A DNA stretch of 64,000 nucleotides from Orlajensenia flava (GCF_004801905.1 NZ_SSSN01000009.1:124001-188000); one strand, 5' to 3'; positions 51,420 to 61,148 are shown, numbered from the stretch's first letter. Notes: generated from the letters alone by a model not told the origin. Translations and numbers: made by a program.

Positions 51420-51477
51420 GCTGCTCGGACGGACGCTCGCGCCCGCCGCGGCGGCAGCATCCGTCCGTCGGAGCAGC
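51420..51477. repeat. GACGGACG inverted-repeat family, copy 1
   Basis: GCTGCTCGGACGGACG (51420-51435) pairs with CGTCCGTCGGAGCAGC (51462-51477) with one mismatch. It lies between the divergent hydrolase and LysE genes. Related copies follow at 52189 and 52920. Confidence 0.75.
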
Positions 51478-51520
51478 GCAATCCCACCACCGGGCGGACG
51501 GGCGCGTCTACGATTCAGGG

Positions 51521-52160
51521 ATGGTGCCTGCATCGAACCTGCTCGCGTTCGCACTGGCGTCGGTCGTGCTCATCGCCATCCCCGGTCCCAGCGTGCTGTT
51601 CACGATCGGCCGCGCCCTCGCACTCGGACGTGTCGGCGGTCTGCTGAGCGTGCTGGGCAATGCCATCGGGATGCTGCCCCTCGTGGCTGCGGTGGCTCTT
51701 CGGACTCGGCGCGATCATCGCCGAATCGGTCGTCGTGTTCACCGTCGTCAAACTGGCCGGAGCCGCCTACCTCGTCTGTCTCGGGGTGCAGGCCATTCGC
51801 CATCGGGCGGATGCGGCCACGACCGCAACGACCGACGTCGCCCCGCGATCGCACCGGCGGCTGGTGGGCGAGGGCATCATCGTCGGCGCGACGAACCCCA
51901 AGACGATCGCCTTCTTCGTCGCGGTGCTGCCGCAGTTCGTCGACTACCGTGCGGGCGCGGTCGCCCTGCAACTGGCCGAACTCGGAGCGATCTTCGTCGT
52001 GCTGGCGCTGTGCTGCGACAGCATCTGGGCACTCGCGGCGGGCAGCGCGCGGGACTGGTTCGCCCGCTCACCCCGACGCATCTCGCGCCTCTCGGCCACG
52101 GGCGGCGTCATGATGATCGGCCTCGGCGGAGTCCTCGCGTTCAGCGGCAACAAGCACTGA
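51521..52160 (+). pseudogene. LysE/RhtB family exporter, frameshifted
   Basis: The gene starts at ATG 51521 with MVPASNLLAFALASVVLIAI and the family motif PGPSVLFTIGRALALG, then continues to VAAVAL near 51695. Beyond the CTCTTCGG at 51696-51703 the matching frame is one base off and continues LGAIIAESVVVFTVVKLAG to the stop at 52160. Removing one base there (CTTCGG to CTCGG) restores a normal about 212-residue amino acid exporter (LysE/RhtB). Either a real mutation or a sequencing slip. Confidence 0.78.
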
Positions 52161-52188
52161 CCTGGGGCCGGATTGCGCTCACTGAGAT

Positions 52189-52250
52189 CGTGCTGCTCAG
52201 ACGGACGGATGCGCCCGCCGAGGCGTCAGCATCCGTCCGTCTGACCAGCA
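52189..52250. terminator. GACGGACG inverted-repeat family, copy 2; possible bidirectional terminator
   Basis: GTGCTGCTCAGACGGACGGATGC (left arm 52189-52211) pairs with 52228-52250 with one mismatch, leaving a 16-base loop. The long GC-rich stem lies between the convergent LysE and PEBP genes, where a terminator is expected. Neither side has a strong T-run. Confidence 0.7.
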
Positions 52251-52310
52251 CGAGCGGGACCGAGCGCGCATCGCGAGCGAGTGAACACGCCGCGGTCAAC
52301 CGCCGGCAGG

Positions 52311-52847
52311 TCAGTCCGACGTGGCGGTGGGCACCAGGATGCCGCGCGCGATCGAGTGGAAGTGTGCGTTGAACCCCAGGACGGCGGGCGTCGCATCCGC
52401 CGGGATGTCGAGCGTCTCGACGTCGAGCGCGTTGACGACGATGAAGTAGCGGTGCACGCCGGTGCCGGGAGGCGGAGCGGCGCCGGCGAACGAGGTCAGT
52501 CGCATCTCGTTAGGGAGCGTCACAGCTCCGGCCGGCAGCGCCGTCGACCCGGGCGTACCGGCCCCGGTCGGCAGGGAGGTGACGGATGCGGGGATGTTGA
52601 ACACCGCCCAGTGCCAGAAGCCGGACCCCGTCGGCGCATCCGGATCGTAGACGGAGACCGCGAAGCTCTTCGTCTCCGGTGGTGCGCCACTCCACGACAA
52701 CTGGGGCGAGATGTCGCTGCCGCCCGAGTCGGCACCCCAGTACTGCTTGTCGAGCGGCTCGCCATCCGTCACGTCATCGCTTGTGACGGTGAGCGGCGGG
52801 ATGTCTCGGAGGGTGGCGAGTTCTGCATACGGATCGTGATCGAACAT
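52311..52847 (-). CDS. YbhB/YbcL family (PEBP/Raf kinase inhibitor-like) protein
   Basis: A 178-residue PEBP-fold protein. It has [18 protein letters not shown] near residue 48, the ligand-pocket motif [19 protein letters not shown] near 68, and [18 protein letters not shown] near 129. Bacterial YbhB/YbcL proteins are small cytoplasmic proteins of uncertain function, thought to bind anionic ligands. ATG 52847. Confidence 0.86.
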   Translation of the reverse strand: MFDHDPYAELATLRDIPPLTVTSDDVTDGEPLDKQYWGADSGGSDISPQLSWSGAPPETKSFAVSVYDPDAPTGSGFWHWAVFNIPASVTSLPTGAGTPGSTALPAGAVTLPNEMRLTSFAGAAPPPGTGVHRYFIVVNALDVETLDIPADATPAVLGFNAHFHSIARGILVPTATSD

Positions 52848-52919
52848 GTTCTCAACGCAAGCACCCCGCCCGCGCCCGGACAACCCCCTTGCCCGGCCCG
52901 CCGCATCCGTTACGGGGTC

Positions 52920-52980
52920 TTGCTGCTGCGACGGACGGATGCGGGTGCCTCGGCGGCCGCAGCTGTCCGAACGAGCAGCG
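52920..52980. repeat. GACGGACG inverted-repeat family, copy 3 (degenerate)
   Basis: TTGCTGCTGCGACGGACGGATGC (52920-52942) repeats the left arm of copy 2. The right arm, near GCAGCTGTCCGAACGAGCAGC, is only partly complementary. It lies between the divergent PEBP and trhO genes. Confidence 0.6.
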
Positions 52981-53061
52981 CGAGGAGGCACTGCGGCCGG
53001 GCACGTCGGCCGGGCACGGCGGCCGGGCACGGCATCAGGCGCCGTCGGCGAGAATGGACGG

Positions 53062-53958
53062 ATGCCCGTGCCCAAGATCCTGCTGTACTACGCGTTCACA
53101 CCGCTCGCCGACCCCGACGCCGTGCGACTGTGGCAGCGGGACCTCGGCGAGTCGCTCGGGTTGCGCGGACGCATCATCGTCTCGAAGGACGGCATCAACG
53201 CCACGGTCGGCGGCGAGCTTCGCGCGGTCAAGCGCTACCTGCGGAGGACGCGCGACTACCCGGCCTTCGCCCGCATCGACGTGAAGTGGAGTGAGGGGTC
53301 GGGCCTCGACGAGAGCGGACGGAGCATCGACTTCCCGAAGCTCAGCGTGAAGGTGCGCGACGAGATCGTGTCGTTCGGCGCGCCCGACGAACTGCGGGTC
53401 GACGCCGGCGGCGTGATCGGCGGCGGCACCCACCTGGCACCCGCCGAGCTCGACGCTCTCGTGGCCGAGCGCGGTGACGACGTGGTGTTCTTCGACGGGC
53501 GCAACGCGTTCGAGGCGCAGATCGGGCGGTTCCGCGACGCTGTCGTTCCCGATGTCGCCACCACACGCGACTTCGTGGCCGAACTCGACAGCGGCCGGTA
53601 CGACCACCTCAAGGACAAGCCCGTCGTCACCTACTGCACGGGCGGCATCCGGTGCGAGGTGCTGTCGAGCCTGATGGTCAGCCGCGGCTTCGGCGAGGTG
53701 TACCAGCTCGAGGGCGGCATCGTCCGCTACGGCGAGGCGCGCGGCGACGACGGCCTGTGGGAGGGCTCGCTCTACGTGTTCGACCGGCGCGGTTCACTCG
53801 ACTTCAGCGATCACGCCGCGGTCATCGGATCGTGCGCCGTGTGCGGCGAACCGTCGAAGCGGATGCAGAGCTGCGCCGAGCCGTCCTGCCGCGAACAACT
53901 GGTCGTCTGCGAGCGGCACGCGGGAGAAGCGTTCTGCCGGGAGCACCTCAGCGCGTGA
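53062..53958 (+). CDS. trhO: tRNA uridine(34) hydroxylase (rhodanese-related TrhO)
   Basis: A 298-residue TrhO/YceA protein. The N-terminal domain begins [20 protein letters not shown]. The rhodanese domain has [17 protein letters not shown] near residue 142 and the active-site loop CTGGIRCE near 192. The C-terminus has a Cys-rich probable zinc region ([14 protein letters not shown] then [11 protein letters not shown]). TrhO hydroxylates uridine 34 of certain tRNAs to give 5-hydroxyuridine. It overlaps the convergent LssY_C gene by 11 bases. Confidence 0.88.
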   Translation: MPVPKILLYYAFTPLADPDAVRLWQRDLGESLGLRGRIIVSKDGINATVGGELRAVKRYLRRTRDYPAFARIDVKWSEGSGLDESGRSIDFPKLSVKVRDEIVSFGAPDELRVDAGGVIGGGTHLAPAELDALVAERGDDVVFFDGRNAFEAQIGRFRDAVVPDVATTRDFVAELDSGRYDHLKDKPVVTYCTGGIRCEVLSSLMVSRGFGEVYQLEGGIVRYGEARGDDGLWEGSLYVFDRRGSLDFSDHAAVIGSCAVCGEPSKRMQSCAEPSCREQLVVCERHAGEAFCREHLSA

Positions 53959-55381
53959 GCGGTGCCGGTCGGTTCTTCCGCCTCGAGTAGGCGCGCGCGG
54001 AACGGCTCGAGAGCGCCAGCAGGATGAGGATGTCGATCGAGAGGGTGAGGAGTGTCGTCTTCACGGTGATCTGCTGGCCGCCGGAGAAGAAGTCGGTCGC
54101 GGCCACGATGATCCCCATCGTCGACACGAGGAGCACGAGGATGCGCGCCCAGTTGACGCCGCGGTAGACGAACAGCACGACGCTGAGTTGCACGAGCATG
54201 CCGAGCACGCCGAGCACCGCGATGATCCACAGCGACACGTTGGCCGAGGCGACGTCGACGTCGTCGGTGCCGATCGAATCGTTCACGGCCTTCTGCCAGT
54301 TGACGGCGAGGTCGACCAGCCAGACGCCCCCGGCCAGGACGCGAATGACCAGTAGCACGACGCCCATCGTGATGGTCGACGGACGGACGCGGACCACCTC
54401 GCCGCTCGCGCGATCGGCCAGGTCGAGTGGGTTCTCGTACGAGTTGCGCTTGGCGCCGGGGATCGCGGCATCCGCTCGAGCCGCGCGCTGCTCCGCGACG
54501 ACCGCTCGATCGGCGCGGGCCGCGAGGAACTCGCGATCGGCGCGTCGATCGGATCGCACGTCGAGGATGGGCAGATCGCCGTCCGTGGTGATGGAGTCGC
54601 CGCCGCCGTTGCGTGAGTGATAGCCGGTCGAGAAGTCGCGGATGACGTCGACACGCGCAGATGGCACCGCCTCGCGCACGGTCGCGATGATGTGGTCGCG
54701 CTCGACATCCGTGTCCGCATCGATCTTGTGCGTGATCTGCATGGTGAAGAGCGAGAAGCCCACCGCGCGGTCGAACGTGCCGGCCGCCAGCCACTCGACG
54801 CGTCGGCCGCCGGGCAGCAGCCAGTCGTCGGGACACCGCCAGAAGCGCACGTGGTGTCGTTTGGCCGGGTTGCCCGCGACCTCCTGCTGGTAGGCGAAGT
54901 CCTGCTTGCGGCTGAACAGGAACAGCGGGCTGACGGGAGCCTCGTCGTAGCTGCGTCGGGAGAGGGTGGAGCCGATGATGCGCAGGCTCGACGCGACAGT
55001 GACGTCGTCGGCTCGCGTCCACCCGGCGGCCACCATGGCGGCGTTCACCTCCTCCTCGGAGCCGAGGAGGGCGAGATTGACCGGGTCACCCAGCAAGCCG
55101 TCACTCGTGCGGGCCCGCCCGATGAAGTAGTCGGGCACGTAGATGGTGGTGAGGATGCGGTGGACTCGAGGCAGCAGAAGGTAGGCCAGCAGCACCCAGA
55201 ATGCGACGAAATAGACCACGGATGACCAGCGCCACTGGAAGCTCTCGTTGAACACGATGGTGGCGAGCCAGATGGCGGCCAGAGCGGCGAAGACGAAGAA
55301 GAATCCATCGAGGAAGGCCGTGAACGACCGACGCGGGCGCGTCACCGCGTCCGTCGTGCCCACCACCTGCGTCGCGGCCAT
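53948..55381 (-). CDS. LssY C-terminal domain membrane protein
   Basis: A protein of about 477 residues. Two helices lie near residues 27-75, followed by the LssY_C soluble domain ([18 protein letters not shown] near residue 108, [20 protein letters not shown] near 158, RHHVRFWR near 182, then THKID and ERDHI). A linker and three further helices (about 345-465) complete it. LssY_C is named from Legionella and has no known function. The start may be ATG 55381 or GTG 55387. It overlaps trhO at the 3' end. Confidence 0.8.
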   Translation of the reverse strand: MAATQVVGTTDAVTRPRRSFTAFLDGFFFVFAALAAIWLATIVFNESFQWRWSSVVYFVAFWVLLAYLLLPRVHRILTTIYVPDYFIGRARTSDGLLGDPVNLALLGSEEEVNAAMVAAGWTRADDVTVASSLRIIGSTLSRRSYDEAPVSPLFLFSRKQDFAYQQEVAGNPAKRHHVRFWRCPDDWLLPGGRRVEWLAAGTFDRAVGFSLFTMQITHKIDADTDVERDHIIATVREAVPSARVDVIRDFSTGYHSRNGGGDSITTDGDLPILDVRSDRRADREFLAARADRAVVAEQRAARADAAIPGAKRNSYENPLDLADRASGEVVRVRPSTITMGVVLLVIRVLAGGVWLVDLAVNWQKAVNDSIGTDDVDVASANVSLWIIAVLGVLGMLVQLSVVLFVYRGVNWARILVLLVSTMGIIVAATDFFSGGQQITVKTTLLTLSIDILILLALSSRSARAYSRRKNRPAPLTR

Positions 55382-55447
55382 GTCCACATGCTAACGCGGG
55401 CCGATCCCGCATCCCCGACCGCAGACGGGCGCCCGTAGGCTCGGGGA

Positions 55448-56656
55448 ATGGCCTACGACGTCGATCGCATCCGTTCGCAGTTTCCCGCTCTCGCCGACGG
55501 GGTGGCCCACTTCGAGGGTCCGGGCGGCACGCAGACCCCCGCATCCGTCGGTGAAGCCATCGCACGCACGCTGAGTGCACCCCTGTCGAATCGCGGCGTC
55601 GTAGGTGCATCGGAACGCACCGCGGATGCCGTCGTCGCCGCGTTCCGTTCGGCGTTCGCCGACCTGCTCGGTGCGCAGTCACGTGGCATCGTCCTCGGCC
55701 GCAGTGCGACCCAGCTGGTCTATGACTTCGCCCACCACCTCGCGCGCGACTGGGCGCCCGGTGACGAGATCGTCGTGACGCGGCTCGACCACGACTCCAA
55801 CATCCGGCCGTGGGTGCAGGCGGCTGAGCGGGCCGGGGCGACGGTGCGATGGGTCGACTTCGACGCGGCAACGGGAGAGTTGCTGACGGATGCCGTCGCG
55901 TCCGCACTCGGCGAGCGCACCCGGCTGGTGGCCGTCACGGCCGCCTCCAACCTCATCGGCACCATTCCCGATGTGCGAGCGATCGCCGACGCCGCCCATG
56001 CCCACGGCGCCCTCGTCTGGGTGGACGGCGTGCACTACGCCGCGCACGAGCTGCCCGACCTGGGCGAGTTCGGCGCCGACTTCCTGGTCTGTTCCCCCTA
56101 CAAGTTCCTCGGCCCGCACTGCGGCGTGCTCGCGGCGGCCCCCGAGGTGCTCGAGAGCGTCCACCCCGACAAGCTGCTGCCGTCGACGAATGCCGTGCCC
56201 GAGCGCTTCGAGTTCGGCACGCTGCCGTACGAGATCATGGCGGGCGCGACGGAGGCCGTCGACGTGCTGGCCGGCCTCGACGACGCGGCGGACGGGACGC
56301 GTCGCGAGCGCCTGACCGCCTCGTTCCACGCGCTGCACGAGCATGAGGCCGAGCTGCTCGAGCTGCTCGAGCGCGGCATCCGCTCGCTCCCGGGCGCAAC
56401 GGTCTTCTCACGTGCCGCTCGTCGCACTCCGACGCTGCTGGTCACGTTCGAGTCGGTTCCTGCGGCGGAGCTGTATCGATCGCTCGTCGAGCGCGCCATC
56501 CTGGCGCCGTCCGGCAACTTCTACGCGCTCGAGGCCAGCCGACTGCTCGGGCTGGGCGACACGGGTGGCCTGCGACTCGGGCTGGCTCCCTACACGACCT
56601 CCGAGGAGATCGACCGCGTGCTCGCGGCGCTGGCGGAGCTGCTCGCCGAGCGCTGA
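55448..56656 (+). CDS. cysteine desulfurase-like aminotransferase class V protein
   Basis: A 402-residue PLP enzyme (class V aminotransferase fold), close to the cysteine-desulfurase-like group. It shows HFEGPGGTQTPASVGEAI near residue 20, TRLDHDSNIRPW near 108 and the Schiff-base Lys in CSPYKFLGPHCG near 220. A conserved catalytic Cys loop as in true SufS/IscS was not clearly seen, so its reaction (desulfurase, selenocysteine lyase or another elimination) is uncertain. No suf or isc genes are adjacent. Confidence 0.84.
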   Translation: MAYDVDRIRSQFPALADGVAHFEGPGGTQTPASVGEAIARTLSAPLSNRGVVGASERTADAVVAAFRSAFADLLGAQSRGIVLGRSATQLVYDFAHHLARDWAPGDEIVVTRLDHDSNIRPWVQAAERAGATVRWVDFDAATGELLTDAVASALGERTRLVAVTAASNLIGTIPDVRAIADAAHAHGALVWVDGVHYAAHELPDLGEFGADFLVCSPYKFLGPHCGVLAAAPEVLESVHPDKLLPSTNAVPERFEFGTLPYEIMAGATEAVDVLAGLDDAADGTRRERLTASFHALHEHEAELLELLERGIRSLPGATVFSRAARRTPTLLVTFESVPAAELYRSLVERAILAPSGNFYALEASRLLGLGDTGGLRLGLAPYTTSEEIDRVLAALAELLAER

Positions 56657-56672
56657 AGGTCTCGACCGCGGC

Positions 56673-57638
56673 TCAGCGATCCGCGCCGACGAGGGCGATG
56701 GCGTCGGTGATGTCGGCGAGGAAGCGCTCGACGACGACCGCGGCGTGCTCGTCGAGCGCGCCGGGCACGGCGATCATGCGCCCGTGCATGGTGCCGAGGG
56801 TCGCTCGCACCTCGGTGTCGGCGGCCGGCGTGGGAATGATCGCCACGCTGCGGCGATCGGACGGATGCGGCTCGCGGATGACGTGCCCCGAAGCACTCAG
56901 CCGGTCGAGCATCGCCGTGACCGACGACGACTTCATCGCGAGCTCGGATGCCAGGTCGGCCGCATTGATGCAGGTTCCCTGGCGCTGGCCCTTCAGCAGG
57001 TAGCGCAGGGCGTGCAGGTCGTTGTCGCCCATGCGCATGGAGTCCCTCGTGCGCTGGCGCATCCGCTGCTCGCTGGCGCGGTACTCGCGCAGGCCGCTGA
57101 GCACGGCGGTGGCCGCGTCGTCGTCGGCTCCGAACCAGAACCGATCAGGCATCGGCGTCACCCCGTCGTCGAGGGCCGCGCGCATGTCGTGCAGGAAGCG
57201 GACGACGATGGCGGCGTCGTTCCGATCGAGCTCCGCCGCCCGTCGCGCCACCCCGCTTCGGAGGTCGACGAGGTGCTCATGGATGCCGGGATCCTCCGGC
57301 TCCCGCGGGACGAGGATCATGGAGCGGCGGTCGTGGGGCGCCCGGCGCCTCCGGAGGTAGCCGGCACGCGAGAGCCGGTCGAGCATCACGGTGACCGAGG
57401 GCCGGGTGAGTCCGAGGTGTTCGGCGAGCTCGGCCGGCGTGACCTGGCGCCCCGCGCGATCCTGTTGGAGGAGGTAGCGCATCGCGGAGAGGTCGTTGTC
57501 ACCCAGCCCGGTGGAGGTGCGCGCACGCTCGCGCATCGCCAACTCCGCATCGCGGTAACGGCGCAGCGCCTCCAACACCAGACGGGCCCGGGTCTGACGG
57601 TCCTGATACCAGTAGGAGGCGTCCTCCTGTGCTGTCAT
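56673..57638 (-). CDS. fused double MarR-family transcriptional regulator
   Basis: A 321-residue protein made of two MarR domains in tandem. Domain 1 shows GLGDNDLSAMRYLL near residue 44, TPAELAEHLGLTRPSVTVML near 66, and a wing with HDRRSMILVP near 101. Domain 2 repeats the pattern: RMGDNDLHALRYLL near 201, NAADLASELAMKSSSVTAML near 224, SDRRSVAIIP near 260. MarR proteins act as homodimers, so this looks like a covalent dimer. ATG 57638; the frame to 57728 lacks support. It is 31 bases after the DUF7882-like gene in one operon headed by a perfect palindrome. Confidence 0.87.
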   Translation of the reverse strand: MTAQEDASYWYQDRQTRARLVLEALRRYRDAELAMRERARTSTGLGDNDLSAMRYLLQQDRAGRQVTPAELAEHLGLTRPSVTVMLDRLSRAGYLRRRRAPHDRRSMILVPREPEDPGIHEHLVDLRSGVARRAAELDRNDAAIVVRFLHDMRAALDDGVTPMPDRFWFGADDDAATAVLSGLREYRASEQRMRQRTRDSMRMGDNDLHALRYLLKGQRQGTCINAADLASELAMKSSSVTAMLDRLSASGHVIREPHPSDRRSVAIIPTPAADTEVRATLGTMHGRMIAVPGALDEHAAVVVERFLADITDAIALVGADR

Positions 57639-57669
57639 GAGGGTGCCTCGTCGCCGGACGGTCGGCTGG

Positions 57670-58068
57670 TCACACGGAGTATACGGCCGAGGTGCGCACG
57701 TACGGGGCCGACGCGGGGCGCGGGGCACGAGCCGCGGTCTCGCTCTTCGCGTGAGCGTGGGGTGCGTCGTCCGCGGGGACGTCCTTCGGCTCCTCTCCCA
57801 GCACCAGGCCCGCAGGGCGGCGGCTGCCGTCGATGAGCTCGGACACCCAGTGCCGGTTGAGGACGTGGTTTCCGTCGTCGTGGAAGGAGAAGCGGATAGG
57901 GATGCCCGTGTCGACCCAGACCGATTGCCGAAGGCCCGTGCTGGCGTCCGTCCACCCGAGGATGAACGACTCGCGGCGCCGCAGTTGCATGCCGATCACG
58001 GTCTGCAGGTGCGCCAGGACGCGATCGTCGAAGCGGTAATCCTCGGTGCCGTAGCTCATGACGCCCAT
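57670..58068 (-). CDS. DUF7882-like protein
   Basis: A 132-residue protein. It starts MSYGTEDYRFDDRVLAHLQ after MGV and continues RRRESFILGWTDASTGLRQSV, then IPIRFSFHDDGNHVLNRHWV. This matches the Microbacteriaceae-restricted DUF7882 pattern. Function unknown. The C-terminal tail (about residues 95-132) is low-complexity. ATG 58068 follows GAAGGAC. It heads the operon with the double MarR regulator. Confidence 0.78.
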   Translation of the reverse strand: MGVMSYGTEDYRFDDRVLAHLQTVIGMQLRRRESFILGWTDASTGLRQSVWVDTGIPIRFSFHDDGNHVLNRHWVSELIDGSRRPAGLVLGEEPKDVPADDAPHAHAKSETAARAPRPASAPYVRTSAVYSV

Positions 58069-58094
58069 CTGCAGTCCTTCCGTGAAACTGATAC

Positions 58095-58111
58095 CTAGTT
58101 AGTCTAACTAG
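58095..58111. promoter_or_regulatory. perfect palindromic MarR-type operator
   Basis: CTAGTTAGTCTAACTAG is a perfect dyad about a central T. It matches the TAGTTAG-N-CTAACTA form recognised by many MarR proteins. It lies 27 bases before the DUF7882-MarR operon and 93 bases before the divergent ABC transporter genes, so one site could control both. Confidence 0.75.
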
Positions 58112-58203
58112 CTTTTTTGATGAATGCCAGCGTCCACCGTGCGGCTGCTGACCGCCCGCGCGACCGAGCGCTATGGTGGGGCCATCGACGAAGGGGGATC
58201 CTC

Positions 58204-59256
58204 ATGCCGACCGGCCTCCCGATCGAGTTCTCCGCGGTGTCGAAGACCTTCGGCCCCGTCACTGCCGTCGACGACCTCTCGTTCTCGGTGGAACCGGGTC
58301 GCGTGACGGGCTTCCTGGGCCCCAATGGTGCCGGAAAGACGACGAGCCTGCGCATCCTGCTCGGTCTCGTCACGGCATCGAGCGGCACGGCGACCATCGG
58401 CGGCACCCCGTACCACCGGCTGCCCAGCCCGCTGACGACAGTCGGGGCCGCGCTCGAGGCCGCGAGCTTCCACCCCGGTCGTACCGCCCGCAATCACCTG
58501 CGGGTCTACGCGACGGCCGCGGGAATCGACATCGCTCGGGTCGGCGTCGTGCTCGACCGGGTGGGCCTCTCCGAATACGCGGGACGCCGTGTCGGCGGTT
58601 TCTCGCTCGGCATGCGGCAACGGCTGGGCTTGGCCTACACGCTGCTCGGCGACCCCGGCGTCCTCGTGCTCGACGAGCCCATCAACGGCCTCGACCCCGA
58701 GGGCATCAAGTGGATCCGCGGCTTCCTCCGCGAACTCGCCGGCGAAGGGCGCACCGTCCTGGTCAGCTCGCACCTGCTCAGCGAGGTGCAGCAGTCGGTC
58801 GACGAGGTCGTCATCATCGCCAAGGGACGGCTGGTGCACCGGGGCGATCTGTCGACCCTCGACACGGATGTCGCGCCTCGCGTCGTCGTCGACTCGCCCG
58901 ACCGCGCCCGGCTCGCCGACGCGTTGAGGGCGGAGGGGCTCGAGTTCAGCGATGGTCGTACCGGCCTGCTCGTCTCCAGCCCCGACCCCGCGCGCATCGG
59001 TCACATCGCGTTCATGAACTCGCTCGAGCTGTCCGCCCTGTTCCGCCAGCGCGCGGGGCTGGAGGAGTCCTTCCTAACCCTGGTCGGCGGCGGGGAACTC
59101 GCCGACCATGACGAGCACCCGGCCGCCCCCGACCACGCCGAGATTCCGGAACCGACGCTGGACGCCGGCCGCACCGGGGCCGCGGAACCCGCCCCCGACC
59201 CGGATCCAGCACCCGACCCCGCGACAGCACCCGACGCCGAGGGGGACGACCGATGA
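58204..59256 (+). CDS. ABC transporter ATP-binding protein
   Basis: A 350-residue ABC ATPase. Walker A is GPNGAGKTT (about residues 38-46), the signature region GFSLGMRQRLGLAYT near 137, Walker B VLVLDEP near 157 and the H-loop VSSHLLSE near 192. The last about 50 residues form a Pro/Ala/Asp-rich tail. Together with the permease downstream (4-base overlap) it forms a two-gene exporter of the antibiotic/bacitracin type. ATG 58204. It is probably controlled by the divergent double MarR regulator. Confidence 0.88.
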   Translation: MPTGLPIEFSAVSKTFGPVTAVDDLSFSVEPGRVTGFLGPNGAGKTTSLRILLGLVTASSGTATIGGTPYHRLPSPLTTVGAALEAASFHPGRTARNHLRVYATAAGIDIARVGVVLDRVGLSEYAGRRVGGFSLGMRQRLGLAYTLLGDPGVLVLDEPINGLDPEGIKWIRGFLRELAGEGRTVLVSSHLLSEVQQSVDEVVIIAKGRLVHRGDLSTLDTDVAPRVVVDSPDRARLADALRAEGLEFSDGRTGLLVSSPDPARIGHIAFMNSLELSALFRQRAGLEESFLTLVGGGELADHDEHPAAPDHAEIPEPTLDAGRTGAAEPAPDPDPAPDPATAPDAEGDDR

Positions 59257-60092
59257 GCACGCTGCTGCGAGCGATCGGCTCCGAGTTCCTCAAGCTGCTC
59301 ACCACGCGGATGTGGTGGGTGCTCGCGCTCGTCATGACGGGCTACGTGGCGATCGCCGCCGGCGGGCTCGGGGCCGCGTTCGGCTACCTCTCCGAGCATC
59401 CGGATGCCGCCCGCTCCAATGGACCCGGCGCAGGAGGCGGGGTGCCGACGGGCTCCGGGCTCGAAGTGCTCATCTACGGCTTCGCCACCACCGTCGGCTA
59501 CGTGTTCCCCGTGCTCCTCGGCGCCCTCGCTGCCACCGGGGAGTTTCGCCACGCCACCCTGACTCCCACCTTCCTGGCGACTCCGCGGCGCGGCCTCGTG
59601 CTGCTCGCCAAGGTCAAGGTGCTGGTCGTCTTCGGCGCCGTCTTCGGGGTGATCGCCTGGGCCGCCACGATCGCCGCCGGCGCCGCGACGCTCGGCGCAG
59701 CCGGCCTGCCGACCGGACTCGACAGCTCGGACACGTGGGCGCTCGCCGGGCGCGGCATCCTCGCGATGGCGCTGTGGGCCTCCATCGGCGTCGGCCTGGG
59801 AACGCTCGTCACCAGCCAGGTCGCCACCATCGTGATCGTGCTGGCCTTCACGCAGTTCGTCGAGCCGTTGCTGCGCCTCGCCGCCGGCTTCATCCCCGCG
59901 ACCGCCGACATCGCCCGCTTCCTGCCGGGGGCGGCCAGCGACGCTCTCGTGGGCGCAAGCTTCTTCACCATCAACGGCTCTACTCAAGCCGACGCGTTGG
60001 ACTGGTGGGCCGGCGGTCTCGTGCTGCTCGGCTACGCCGTCGTGCTCACCGTGCTCGGCTACCTCGTGAGCTGGCGTCGCGACGTCTCCTGA
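59253..60092 (+). CDS. ABC-2 type transporter permease
   Basis: A 279-residue membrane protein with six or so helices. It begins STLLRAIGSEFLKLLTTRMWW, typical of ABC-2 permeases, and contains the characteristic GEFRHATLTPTFLATPRR near residue 101 and a central helix pair. Partner of the ATPase encoded just upstream; likely exports a drug or lipid. Its substrate is not predictable. Confidence 0.84.
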   Translation: MSTLLRAIGSEFLKLLTTRMWWVLALVMTGYVAIAAGGLGAAFGYLSEHPDAARSNGPGAGGGVPTGSGLEVLIYGFATTVGYVFPVLLGALAATGEFRHATLTPTFLATPRRGLVLLAKVKVLVVFGAVFGVIAWAATIAAGAATLGAAGLPTGLDSSDTWALAGRGILAMALWASIGVGLGTLVTSQVATIVIVLAFTQFVEPLLRLAAGFIPATADIARFLPGAASDALVGASFFTINGSTQADALDWWAGGLVLLGYAVVLTVLGYLVSWRRDVS

Positions 60093-60119
60093 GTGGGCGG
60101 TGCTCGCTACGCTGACGGA

Positions 60120-61148
60120 ATGAGCGAGACGTTCCGTGCCATCGTCGTCGACCGGGACACGGATGCGAACGGGCGAACATCCCTGTCGTCCTCCCTCCGC
60201 GAGATCGGCCCCGATTACCTCTCCTCAGGCCCTGCGGCGGCCGAGGACGGCGTCACGATCGACGTGGAGTACTCGAGCCTGAACTTCAAGGACGGGCTGG
60301 TGGTCGCTGGCCGGCCGGGCGTGACGCGCGCCTATCCGATCGTCGCCGGCATCGACCTCGTCGGCATCGTTTCGGCCAGCACCGATTCCCGCTGGGCGTT
60401 GGGCGAACGGGTCGTGCTCAACGGTGCCGGCCTCAGTGAGACGCGCCACGGGGGTTATGCCGAGAGGGCGATCGTCGACAGCGGCTCGCTCGTGCGCGTG
60501 CCCGACGGTATCACCGCCCGTCAGGCGGCGGCCGTCGGAACGGCGGGGTTCACCGCGATGCTCTCGGTGCTCGCCCTCGAGCGCCACGGGCTGGTCCCGG
60601 GCGCCGGCGAGGTGCTCGTCACCGGTTCGTCCGGGGGCGTCGGCTCCGTGGCGATCGCACTCCTCGCCCGGCTCGGTCACACGGTTGTGGCGGCCAGCGG
60701 ACGCGCGGACGAGAACGAGAGCTACCTGCGCGAGCTCGGCGCCGCATCCGTCATCGACCGCTCCGAGTTCGCCGAGCCGGGCAAGCCGCTGCAGTCCCAG
60801 CGCTGGGCCGGCGCCGTCGACTCGGTCGGCGGCGTCCCCTTGGCGAACGTGCTGGCCCAGCTCGCTTACGGGGCGGCGGCCACCTCGTGCGGACTCGCCG
60901 CATCCGCCGACCTGCCGACCACGGTGATGCCCTTCATCCTCCGCGGCGTCGCGTTGCTCGGCATCAACTCCGTCGATGCGCCCGTCGAGCTGCGGCAGCA
61001 GGCGTGGCGGCGGCTCTCGAGCGACCTCGACCTCGACCTGCTCGACGGCATGACCGAGGAGATCGGCCTCGGCGAGGTGCGGGATGCCGCCGACCGCATC
61101 CTGGCCGGCGCGACCCGCGGGCGTACCGTCGTCGACGTGAGGCGGTGA
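60120..61148 (+). CDS. MDR superfamily NADPH quinone/acryloyl-CoA reductase (YhdH/AcuI-like)
   Basis: A 342-residue zinc-free medium-chain reductase. It shows EYSSLNFKDGLVVAGRP near residue 49, GIDLVGIVSAS near 80, and the nucleotide-binding region VLVTGSSGGVGSVAIALLARLGH near 164 (split: VLVTGSSGGVGSVA, then IALLARLGH). YhdH/AcuI members reduce acryloyl-CoA to propionyl-CoA with NADPH. That would also feed the prp operon. The next gene starts at or just after its stop. Confidence 0.86.
   Translation: MSETFRAIVVDRDTDANGRTSLSSSLREIGPDYLSSGPAAAEDGVTIDVEYSSLNFKDGLVVAGRPGVTRAYPIVAGIDLVGIVSASTDSRWALGERVVLNGAGLSETRHGGYAERAIVDSGSLVRVPDGITARQAAAVGTAGFTAMLSVLALERHGLVPGAGEVLVTGSSGGVGSVAIALLARLGHTVVAASGRADENESYLRELGAASVIDRSEFAEPGKPLQSQRWAGAVDSVGGVPLANVLAQLAYGAAATSCGLAASADLPTTVMPFILRGVALLGINSVDAPVELRQQAWRRLSSDLDLDLLDGMTEEIGLGEVRDAADRILAGATRGRTVVDVRR

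Noticed and set aside
58204-59256. Pro/Asp/Ala tail of the ABC ATPase as a separate repeat protein
   Set aside because: It is a simple low-complexity C-terminal extension in the same frame ending at the permease overlap.
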